From positions 24,681,369 to 24,745,368 of the forward strand of contig NC_072458.1 in assembly GCF_027596085.1 (NCBI RefSeq): a DNA stretch of 64,000 nt. Direction: 5' to 3'. Position 1 is the first letter of the stretch. Each line of letters opens with the position of its first letter. The notes under the pieces were generated by a model, which saw only the letters and a list, made by a program, of their open reading frames with translations, did no database searches and was not told the DNA's origin. A program made the position numbers and the translations under genes. This DNA is from Anoplopoma fimbria (lineage: Eukaryota > Chordata > Actinopteri > Perciformes > Anoplopomatidae). Below, piece after piece: positions 29,901-40,000 of the stretch.

Positions 29901-31229
29901 GGTCCCTGGTGGACCTGAACACCGGGTCCCTGGTGGACCTGAACACCGGGTCCCTGGTGGACCTGAACACCGGGTCCCTGGTGGTCCGGGTCCCTGGTGG
30001 ACCTGAACACCGGGTCCCTGGTGGACCTGAACACCGGGTCCCTGGTGGACCTGAACACCGGGTCCCTGAACACCGGGTCCCTGGTGGACCTGAACACCGG
30101 GTCCCTGGTGGACCGGGTCCCTGGTGGACCTGAACACCGGGTCCCTGGTGGGTCCCTGGTGGACCTGACCGGGTCCCTGGTGGACACCGGGTCCCTGGTG
30201 GACCTGAACACCGGGTCCCTGGTGGACCTGAACACCGGGTCCCTGGTGGACCTGAACACCGGGTCCCTGGTGGACCTGAACACCGGGTCCCTGGTGGACC
30301 TGAACCCGGGTCCCTGGTGGACCTGAACACCGGGTCCCTGGTGGACCTCCCTGGTGGACCTGAACACCGGGTCCCTGGTGGACCGGGTCCCTGGTGGACC
30401 TGAACACCGGGTCCCTGGTGGTCCTGAACACCGGGTCCCTGGTGGACCTGAACACCGGGTCCCTGGTGGAAACACCGGGTCCCTGGTGGACCTGGGGTCC
30501 CTGGTGGACCTCCCTGAACACCGGGTCCCTGGTGGACCTCCCTGGTGGAACACCGGGTCCCTGGTGGACCTGAACACCGGGTCCCTGGTGGACCTGAACA
30601 CCGGGTCCCTGGTGGTCCCGGTCCCTGGTGGACCTGAACACCCCTGGGTCCCTGGTGGACCTGAACACCGGGTCCCTGGTGGACCTGAACACCGGGTCCC
30701 TGGTGGACCTGAACACCGGGTCCCTGGTGGACCTGAACACCGGGTCCCTGGTGGACCTGAACACCGGGTCCCTGGTGGACCTGAACACCGGGTCCCTGGT
30801 GGACCTGAACACCGGGTCCCTGGTGGACCTGAACACCGGGTCCCTGGTGGACCTGAACACCGGGTCCCTGGTGGACCTGAACACCGGGTCCCTGGTGGAC
30901 CTGAACACGGTGCTCAGGTACTCACATACCGGCTGGGTCTCTCTCTCTCCCGGTTCTCTGGAAGCCGCTCTGGAGGCGCCAAACGCGGCGAAGATGAGCT
31001 CGACGGCCGCGGTGATCCTCTCCGTGACTCTCCTCCTCAGCTGCTCCTCCTGCTCCTCCTCCTCCTCCTCCTCCAGCAGCCGGTAGATCTCCTCCGCGGC
31101 CAAGGACAGCTGCTCGGCGATCGCCGCCCGCAGGCTCCGGTTGTCCCTCCGGTTGTCCCTCCGGTTGTCCCGGTTGTCCCTCCGGTTGTCCCGCAGGCTC
31201 TCGGTGCTCTTTGATCGTGTTTTGGACAT
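26961..31229 (-). CDS. C2H2 zinc-finger protein, two exons, 16 fingers (ZNF-3)
   Basis: Exon 1 is 31229-30930: ATG, 100 codons, donor CCG|GTATGTGAG. Exon 2 is 28562-26961, after TTTCAG, in phase 0 (TTT at 28568 is an in-frame alternative start); the stop is TGA. Product about 633 residues. Exon 1 carries an Asp-Asn-Arg-Arg repeat, then two copies of a helix (LRAAIAEQLSLAAEEIYRLL and LRRRVTERITAAVELIF) separated by a Glu-rich run. Exon 2 starts with a Pro/Asp/Glu linker, then 16 C2H2 fingers. Fingers 1-3 and 7-9 are related blocks (CCRVCGKSF..., CCKVCGNAF...), and finger 9 is three residues short (CDICGISFRDMEIHMRTH). Presumed nuclear DNA-binding regulator; targets unknown. The 2.4-kb intron holds four repeat arrays. 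The frame is intact throughout and an ETS-CRE site lies upstream, so it may well be expressed. Confidence 0.87.
28820..29050. repeat. 14-bp minisatellite with E-boxes (GTTCTCCATCACGT)
   Basis: About 16 copies alternating GTCAGGTG and ATCACGTG versions; six contain the perfect E-box CACGTG. It sits in the ZNF-3 intron, 250 bp upstream of exon 2. Confidence 0.9.
29270..29345. repeat. 21-bp repeat, 3.5 copies
   Basis: Units of ACGACGCAGTCACTCTAGA in the ZNF-3 intron. Confidence 0.85.
29455..29735. repeat. GTTCTAGTTCTACT low-complexity array
   Basis: Irregular copies of TACTGTTCTAGTTC with variable spacing in the ZNF-3 intron. Confidence 0.85.
29818..30910. repeat. 24-bp minisatellite in ZNF-3 intron
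   Basis: About 45 copies of GGTCCCTGGTGGACCTGAAC plus ACCG. The period is a multiple of three and stop-free, so both strands show long open frames that appear to extend exon 1. The splice donor at 30929 precedes the array, so it is intronic. Confidence 0.95.
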
Positions 31230-31261
31230 TCTGGAACAAAGAGGAGCATGTCAACAGAGAG

Positions 31262-31487
31262 GCTGTTACGTCCTTACGTCCCTTACGTCCTTACGTCCCC
31301 TTACGTCCTTACGTCCTTACGTCCTTACGTCCTTACGTCCATTACGTCCTTACGTCCATTACGTCCTTACGTCCTCCCTACGTCCCTTACGTCCTTACGT
31401 CCCCTACGTCCTTACGTCCCTTACGTCCCTTACGTCCCTTACGTCATTACGTCCTTACGTCCCCTACGTCCTTACGTCCTTACGTAG
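31262..31487. repeat. 9-bp array (CCTTACGTC), 5' of ZNF-3
   Basis: About 25 copies of CCTTACGTC with CCATTACGTC, CCCTACGTC and CCCTTACGTC variants. Each carries an ACGT core like a CRE half-site (GACGTAA on the gene strand). It lies between the ETS-CRE site and the ATG. Confidence 0.93.
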
Positions 31488-31501
31488 GCAGAATCATTTC
31501 A

Positions 31502-31660
31502 ACATTAAGAACCAGAGGGGTTATTAACACATTTATTATGTTTGTAATGAATGTGTTAAGAACCAGAGGGGTTATTAACACATTTATTATGTTTGTAATG
31601 AATGTGTTAAGAACCAGAGGGGTTATTAACACATTTATTATGTTTGTAATAAATGTTTGT
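31502..31660. repeat. Three copies of a 53-bp repeat
   Basis: Units contain AAGAACCAGAGGGGTTATTA and ACATTTATTATGTTTGTAAT. They are almost identical, so the duplication is recent. Confidence 0.92.
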
Positions 31661-31674
31661 AAGAACTCACTGGA

Positions 31675-31688
31675 GGAAGTGACGTCAC
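31675..31688 (-). promoter_or_regulatory. ETS-CRE composite site upstream of ZNF-3
   Basis: GGAAGTGACGTCAC: an ETS core directly joined to a perfect TGACGTCA palindrome (31680-31687), a known core-promoter arrangement. It lies 450 bp upstream of the ZNF-3 ATG at 31229. The same two motifs form the candidate promoter of ZNF-1. Confidence 0.6.
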
Positions 31689-31699
31689 ATCATTCATTT

Positions 31700-32063
31700 A
31701 TTATATATTATAATAAATATTTATATTATATATCCATATATTATATATCCATATATTATATATCCATATATTATATATTATATATATATATATATATTAT
31801 ATATTCATATATTATATATTATATATATATATATTATATATTTCATATATTATATATTCATATATAATATATTCATATATTCATATATTATATATTATAT
31901 ATTATATATTATATATTATATATTATATATTATATATTATATATTATATATCCATATATTATCTATTATCTATTATCTATTCATATATTATATATTATAT
32001 ATTATATATTATATATCCATATATTATATATTAATATATTATATATCCATATATTATATATTC

Positions 32064-32094
<31 letters not shown>

Positions 32095-32455
32095 GCATAT
32101 ATAATATATCCATATATTATATATAATATATTATATATTATATATCCATATATTATATATTCATATATTATATATCCATATAGTATATATCCATATAGTA
32201 TATATTCATATATTATATATTATATATCCATATATTATATATTATATATTCATATATTATATATTCATCTGTGAAGTAGAAGTATACAGAAACACCTCGG
32301 GAGACATTTCACATTCATATATTATATATTATATATCCATATATTCATATATTATATATTCATATATTATATATTATATATATATTATATATATATTATA
32401 TATCCATATATATATATATCCATATATTATATATTATATTCATTTATTCATTCAT
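31700..32455. repeat. TA-rich microsatellite (TATATTA, CATATAT)
   Basis: About 750 bp almost entirely A and T with an irregular 7-10-bp unit. One short unique island (about 32270-32315) interrupts it. Confidence 0.95.
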
Positions 32456-32519
32456 TTATTCATATATTTATTCATTTAGTCCAATACAGTGAAACAATAA
32501 AGGGACTTTAAAAAACCAA

Positions 32520-33822
32520 AACCTCCCTCCCCCCCCCCCCCTTTCTCCCTCCCTCCCCCCCCCTCCTCTCCTCCTCCCTCTCCCCCTCCCCCCCCTCCCC
32601 CCCTCCCCCCCCCCCCCCTCTCTCCCCCCCCCCCCCCCCCCTCTCCTCTCCCCCCCCCCCTCCCCTCTCCCTCTCCTCCCCTCCCCCCCTCTCTCCCCCC
32701 CCTCTCCCTCCCTCCTCCCCCCCCTCCCCCCCCCCTCCCTCCCCCCTCCCCCTCTCCTCCCCCTCCCCCCTCTCCCCCTCTCCCCCCCCTCTCCCCCCTC
32801 TCCCCCCCCCCTCCCCCCCCCCTCCCTCCTCCCCCCTCCCTCCCCCCTCCCCCTCTCTCCCCTCTCCCTCTCTCCTCCTCCCCCCTCTCCTCCCTCCTCC
32901 CCCTCCTCTCCCCCTCCCCTCTCCCCCCTCTCCCCCCCCTCTCCTCCCTCCTCCCTCCCCTCCCTCCTCTCCCCCCCCTCCCCCTCCCCTCTCTCCCTCC
33001 CCTCTCCCCCCTCTCTCCCTCCCCTCTCCTCCCCTCCCTCCTCTCCTCCCCTCCCTCTCCTCTCCCTCCCCTCTCCTCCCCCCCCTCTCTCCCCCTCTCC
33101 CTCTCCCCTCCTCCTCTCCTCCCTCTCCCCCCCCTCTCCTCCCCCTCTCTCTCTCTCCCCTCCCTCCCCCCCTCCCTCCCCCCAGATCCTTCCCCCTCCC
33201 TTAGAACTCCCCCCTCCTCCCCCTCCTCCTCCCTCCCTCTCCCTCCTCCCCTCCCTCTCCCCCTCCCTCTCCTCCCAGGAAGGACCCCCCTCTCCTCCCC
33301 CTCCTCTCCCCCTCTCCTCCTCTCCTCCCCTCTCCCCCCCCTCCCTCTCTCTCCCTCCCCCTCCCCCCTCTCCTCCTCCTCCCTCCTCCTCCCTCCCTCC
33401 TCTCCTCCCCCTCCTCCCCTCTCTCCCCCCTCCCTGTCTCCTCCCTCCCTCTCCCCCTCTCCCCCCTCTCCTCCTCCCCTCTCCTCCCCCTCCTCCCCCC
33501 CCCCTCTCCTCCTCCCCTCCTCTCTCCTCCCCCTCCTCTCCCCCCTCCCCCCCCTCTCCTCCTCCTCCCTCTCCTCTCTCCCTCCTCCCTCCCCCTCTCT
33601 CCCCTCCTCCCCCTCCTCTCCCTCTCCCCTCTCCCTCCATCTCCCCCTCCTCTCCTCCCTCCTCCCTCCCCTCTCCTCCCCTCTCCCCCCTCTCTCCCCC
33701 TCCCCCCTCTCTCCTCCCTCCTCTCTCTCCTCCCTCTCCTCTCCCCCCTCTCTCCCCCCCTCCTCCCTCCTCTCTCCCCCCCTCTCCTCTCCCCCTCCCT
33801 CTCCTCTCCTCCTCTCTCCTCT
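32520..33822. repeat. Polypyrimidine tract, 1.3 kb of C and T
   Basis: Nearly pure C+T on the plus strand (C-runs with CTCTCC), broken only by short purine islands near 33183-33205 and 33277-33287. The minus strand is polypurine and gives Gly/Arg/Glu-only frames that are artefacts. It ends about 90 bp from the poly(A) site of dnai2. Confidence 0.97.
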
Positions 33823-33909
33823 CTTAAAGGAGGTGGTGATCTCTGACCCCAGGTTTGTTCTTCTTCATGTTCTAAAGTGATAATAAACAAACCCAGATTT
33901 CTCAGTGTT

Positions 33910-33915
33910 TTTATT
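33910..33915 (-). promoter_or_regulatory. Poly(A) signal of dnai2
   Basis: TTTATT on the plus strand is AATAAA on the minus strand, 163 bp after the stop codon at 34078. Confidence 0.6.
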
Positions 33916-34077
33916 GAAGTCCTTCAGATAAACGTTGGATTTGATTCAAACGGAACATGAACATGTTCTATTCACGGAGACGTTCCAGAGTTAGAACCTC
34001 GTCTTTCAGAGGAACCATTTTAGTTTCTCCTGACGAGGAACAGAACAAAAGATCACAAGAAAAGCCCACCGATTACT

Positions 34078-37000
34078 TCAGAGCTCATCAGTGCTCCGGG
34101 CACAAGGAAGGACCTGGTCCTGGTCCTGGTCCTGTCTCTGGTCCTGGTCCTGTCTCTGGTCCTGGTCCTGGTCATGTCTCTGGTCCTGGTCCTGGTCCTG
34201 GTCCTGGTCCTGGTCCTGGTCCTGGTCCTGTCTCTGGTCCTGTCTCTGGTCCTGGTTCTGGTCCTGGTCTTCCCTCTCCCTCCTCCTCTTCCTCTCCGTC
34301 TCCGTGACGACGTAGAAGTCCTCCTCGGCTCTGGCCATCAGCTGATGTGGACTCTGGTCTCCGTCCTCCGGACCTCCGTCCTCCTCCCGGCTCTGCTCGG
34401 ACCGGCTCCTCTCCTTCAGACGGATCTCTCTCTGCCGGGCCTCCAGGATCTTCTCTCTCTTCGTCTCTCGCTCAAACATCTGTAACCATAGAAACGGGAT
34501 TATTATTATCGTGTTATTCAGATATTGGTGATTGACGGAGACGTTAACTCCTCACAGCGGCCAGAAGACTCTTCTCGTTCTTCTGGAGGGTCGACAGTCC
34601 GGAGCAGATCTCCAGCAGCGAAGCTCCGCCCTGCTGAGAGCCGCACGCCACCAACCGCCCGTTGTCCTGGAGACGGAGGCTGTACAGCGCCTCGTCACAC
34701 ACCTGAGGGTCGCCACGGCAACAACATGGAGACAAGACACAACGACAACAACAGTTAAACCAGATAACCAGTAGGACCATTAAGAGGATCTGGTTGTTAG
34801 GGTTAGTTAAACCAGATAACCAGTAGGACTGTTTAGAGGGTCTGGTTGGTAGGGTTAGTTAAACCAGATAACCAGTAGGACTGTTTAGAGGGTCTGGTTG
34901 GTTAGGGTTAGTTAAACCAGATAACCAGTAGGACCCAGATAACCAGTAGGACCATTAGAGGATCTGGTTGTTAGGGTTAAACCAGTTAAACCAGATAACC
35001 AGTAGGACCATTAAGAGGATCTGGTTGGTAGGGTTAGTTAAACCAGATAACCAGTAGGACCATTAAGAGGATCTGGTTGTTAGGGTTAGTTAAACCAGAT
35101 AACCAGTAGGACCATTAGGTTGTTAGGGTAGGACCAGATAACCAGTTTAAGAGGATCTGGTTGGTAGGGTTAGTTAAACCAGATAACCAGTAGGACCCTT
35201 TAGAGGGTCTGGTTGGTAGGGTTAGTTAAACCAGATAACCAGTAGGACTGTTTAGAGGATCTGGTTGTTAGGGTTAGTTAAACCAGATAACCAGTTTAGT
35301 TAAAAACCAGATAACCAGTAGGACCCTTTAGAGGATCTGGTTGTTAGGGTTAGTTAAACCAGATAACCAGTAGGACCATTTAGAGGATCTGGTTGTTAGG
35401 GTTAGTTAAACCAGATAACCAGTAGGACCCTTTAGAGGATCTGGTTGTTAGGGTTAGTTAAACCAGATAACCAGTAGGACTGTTTAGAGGATCTGGTTGG
35501 TAGGGTTAGTTAAACCAGATAACCAGTAGGACCATTAAGATGATCTGGTTGTTAGGGTTAGTTAAACCAGATAACCAGTAGGACCCTTTAGAGGATCTGG
35601 TTGGTAGGGTTAGTTAAACCAGATAACCAGTAGGACCCTTTAGAGGATCTGGTTGTTAGGGTTAGTTAAACCAGATAACCAGTAGGACCCTTTAGAGGAT
35701 CTGGTTGTTAGGGTTAGTTAAACCAGATAACCAGTAGGACCATTAAGATGATCTGGTTGGTAGGGTTAGTTAAACCAGATAACCAGTAGGACCATTAAGA
35801 GGATCTGGTTGTTAGGGTTAGTTAAACCAGATAACCAGTAGGACCATTAAGATGATCTGGTTGGTAGGGTTAGTTAAACCAGATAACCAGTAGGACCATT
35901 AAGAGGATCTGGTTGTCTGGTTGGTAGGGTTAGTTAAACCAGATAACCAGTAGGACCATTAAGAGGATCTGGTTGTTAGGGTTAGTTAAACCAGATAACC
36001 AGTAGGACTGTTAGTTAAAAACCAGATAACCAGTAGGACCATTAAGAGGATCTGGTTGTTAGGGTTAGTTAAACCAGATAACCAGTAGGACTGTTTAGAG
36101 GATCTGGTTGGTAGGGTTAGTTAAACCAGATAACCAGTAGGACCATTAAGATGATCTGGTTGGTAGGGTTAGTTAAACCAGATAACCAGTAGGACCATTA
36201 AGAGGATCTGGTTGTTAGGGTTAGTTAAACCAGATAACCAGTAGGACCATTAAGAGGATCTGGTTGGTAGGGTTAGTTAAACCAGATAACCAGTAGGACC
36301 ATTAAGAGGGTCTGGTTGGTAGGGTTAGTTAAACCAGATAACCAGTAGGACTGTTTAGAGGATCTGGTTGTTAGGGTTAGTTAAACCAGATAACCAGTAG
36401 GACCCTTTAGAGGATCTGGTTGTTAGGGTTAGTTAAACCAGATAACCAGTAGGACCATTAAGAGGATCTGGTTGTTATGGTTAGTTATGGTTAGTTATCT
36501 TTCAGTGAGATGTACCTTGAGACTCAGCGTGGGGTCATTCTGTTTGAACAAGATGTCCCAGACGTCCAACATGCCGTCCATCTTCACGGTGAAGAAGACC
36601 GAGGGACGGACAGGACTCCAGCAGGCGTCCGTCAGATACGACATCTGGTATCTGAACGGAGTTAAAGTCTGGTTTGAGTAACTGAGCAGGACGTCCACAT
36701 GGAGTCCAAAGGGGTCGGGACAAATAGGATGGGACAGAACCAGGTGAGATAATATGAAACAGGACAAGATGGTGCCTTTTTTAAAAAGACCCGATGAGAT
36801 GAAGAAAAAAAGGGAATCAAAACTAGATTAAAGATAGATGTAAAAAAAGGAGACCAGGTGGGACAGAACAGATGGACAAGAAGACAGGAGACAAAACCAG
36901 ACCAGGTGGGACAGAACAGGTGGACAAGGAAACAGGAGAAAATACCAGACCAGGTGGAACCAAACAGGTGGACAAGAAGACAGGAGAAAATACCAGACCA

Positions 37001-40000
37001 GATGGGAACGAACAGGTGGACAAGAAGACATGAGACAAAATGAGACCAGATGGGACAGAACAGGTGGACAAGAAGACAGGAGACAAAATGAGACCAGATG
37101 GGACAGAACAGGTGGACAAGAAGACAGGAGACAAAACCAGACAAGGTGGGACAGAACAGGTGGACAAGAAGACAGGAGACAAAATGAGACCAGATGGGAC
37201 AGAACAGGTGGACAAGAAGACAGGAGACAAAACCAGACCAGGTGGGACAGAACAGGTGGACAAGGAAACAGGAGAAAATACCAGACCAGGTGGAACCAAA
37301 CAGGTGGACAAGAAGACAGGAGAAAATACCAGACCAGATGGGAACGAACAGGTGGACAAGAAGACATGAGACAAAATGAGACCAGATGGGACAGAACAGG
37401 TGGACAAGAAGACAGGAGACAAAATGAGACCAGATGGGACAGAACAGGTGGACAAGAAGACAGGAGACAAAACCAGACAAGGTGGGACAGAACAGGTGGA
37501 CAAGAAGACAGGAGACAAAACCAGACCAGGTGGGACCAAACAGGTGGACAAGAAGACAGGAGAAAAAACCAGAAACGGTGGACACGAAGACAGGAGACAA
37601 AACCAGACCAGATGGGAACGAACAGGTGGACAAGAAGACATGAGACAAAACCAGAAACGGTGGACAAGAATAGAAGAGACAAAACCAGACCAGGTGGGAC
37701 AGAACAGGTGGACAAGAAGACATGAGACAAAACCAGACCAGGTGGGACAGAACAGGTGGACAAGAAGACATGAGACAAAACCAGACCAGGTGGGACAGAA
37801 CAGGTGGACAAGAAGACATGAGACAAAACCAGACCTGATTCATCTTTAAACGTGTCCTACCTGGTCCACATGATGGAGGACTCCTTGATGTCCTCAGACC
37901 AGATGCGGGCCGTCCAGTCTCCGACAGTGAGGAAGTTCTTGGGGAAGAAAGGATTCCTCTGCAGAGCGTAGACGGGTCCCAGGTGTCCTTCATACGTAGA
38001 GACAATCTTCTCTGCTGGAGTCTTTGCCTTCCTGTTACAGGAAACCACTACACCCTGTTCCGTCCCCACCATGAACTTAGTAGGCTGCAGAGATGGGGGG
38101 ACAAAGACACACTATGAGACAAAGACACTATGAGACAAAGACACACTATGAGACATGGAGGGACAAAGACACACTATGAGACAAAGACATACTATGAGAC
38201 ATGGAGGGACAAAGACACATTATAGACATGGAGGGACAAAGACACACTATGAGACATCAGGGGACAAAGACACACTATGAGACAAAGACACACTATGAGA
38301 CATGGAGGGACAAAGACACATTATGAGACATGGAGGGACAAAGACACACTATGAGACATGGAGGGACAAAGACACACTATGAGACAAAGACACACTATGA
38401 GACATGCAGGGACAAAGACACACTATGAGACATGGAGGGACAAAGACACACTATGAGACATGGAGGGACAAAGACACACTATGAGACATGGAGGGACAAA
38501 GACACACTATGAGACATGGAGGGACAAAGACACACTATGAGACATGGAGGGACAAAGACACACAAAGCACAGAACCTCCGTCTTTACTGAGCCGGGTCTG
38601 AACTGCTAAGACTGGTTTCTGTTAAGACTGGTTTTCCGAACCGACTCTATGTTGGTAGCAACGACCAATCACAAGCATCGCCTTAACTACGTCCGGTCTC
38701 ATATGAGCGGCCAACAACTTTGGCTGTTGCTTGTCTTGCTAATGTGTAGAACATCTTACGCTGCACTGGTAGATCCTGGTGGTTCTGGTCCATATGGTCC
38801 ACCTGCTGAGACTCGTACAACCGGTTCATAGCTCTAAGCCTGGGTGCTAAATAACCCAACGGTGGGGGCGGATACCGACTCAAGAAGAGCTCAATCTACA
38901 AACTGTAGCCTCATCTCCCCAGGCGGCCAGCCTTCAGCGCCTCTCACTCATGTCTCACAGGGTAGGTTTAGGGTTAGGTAGGGTAAGGTAACCCAACCCT
39001 AACCCTAACCCTAACCCTAAACCTAAACCTAAACCTAAACCTAACCCTGCACCATCATTTGGACTGAAAACCAGAGATTTCACCTCATACGACCCACAAC
39101 GGTCAACATTAGTCTGGGACGGACCAGAATCATATTGTATAAGGGCCTTAACATGGGGCTCCACCTGTAAACCCAGCAACAGATCAACCTCACCATGGTA
39201 GACTCAAAATCCAGAGAGATGGCTCCTAAAGCTCGGTCCAAGTTTCCCTCCCTGCTCGGATCCAGAACCAGACGCTCTGTGGGCTCGCTCAACTTGCGGA
39301 CGTCCCACCAGAGAACCTGACGGAGAGAGAGGGGAGACCTTTACCTGTCTGTCTTCATCATGCTTGTAAGTCCAGCGGTCCACTAATCTACTAGTCCACT
39401 AGTCTACTGTCCGTCGTCAGTCTACCCGTCATCGCCAGTCTACCCGTCGTCGTCAGTGTACCTGTCTGTCGTCAGTGTACCTGTCTGTCGTCAGTCTACC
39501 CGTCCGTCCTCAGTCTACCCATCCCTCATCAGTCTACCTGTCTGTCGTCAGTCTACCCGTCCGTCCTCAGTCTACCCATCCCTCATCAGTCTACCTGTCC
39601 GTCGTCAGTCTACCTGTCTGTCGTAGGTGTACCTGTCCATCAGTGGATGCAGAGAAAGTGTCTGTCCCAGTCTTGGACTGCAGCCAGATGATCTTGTAGA
39701 CCGGGTCTCTGTGACTGTGTTCCACAGAGGAAATCTCCACCGGCTGACTGCCTCTCCGGGTGTCCCAGTATGCTAAAACAAACACATCCATGGGTTAATG
39801 AACTCCTCACTGGGAGATAAAGACTCAGTCAGACCCTGATCTGAACCCACCGATCTGTCCGTTGTAGCTGCCTCCCACCAGAGTGTGGCAGTCTTTGGGG
39901 TTGTACTCCAGACATACAAGTGGAGACGCCGGCTTCAGAGTCATCTCCGGTCTGTTAGGGTTCTCTGAAACAAAACATGAATCCATCTGTGACCTCTGGA

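Noticed and set aside
29691..30929. Extension of the ZNF-3 exon 1 frame through the 24-bp array
   Set aside because: A consensus donor (GTATGTGAG) ends the exon at 30930; the rest is repeat translation with both strands open.
32468..33890. Gly/Arg/Glu-rich proteins from the C+T tract
   Set aside because: Composition artefact of a polypurine strand; the same applies to the Ser/Phe/Leu frame at 57176-58069.
36662..38005. 447-codon minus frame and antisense frames over dnai2 intron 8
   Set aside because: 48-bp repeat without stops; the real exons 8 and 9 flank it with proper splice sites.
38649..38831. 60-codon plus frame with a signal-peptide-like stretch
   Set aside because: Short, antisense within a dnai2 intron, no family resemblance.
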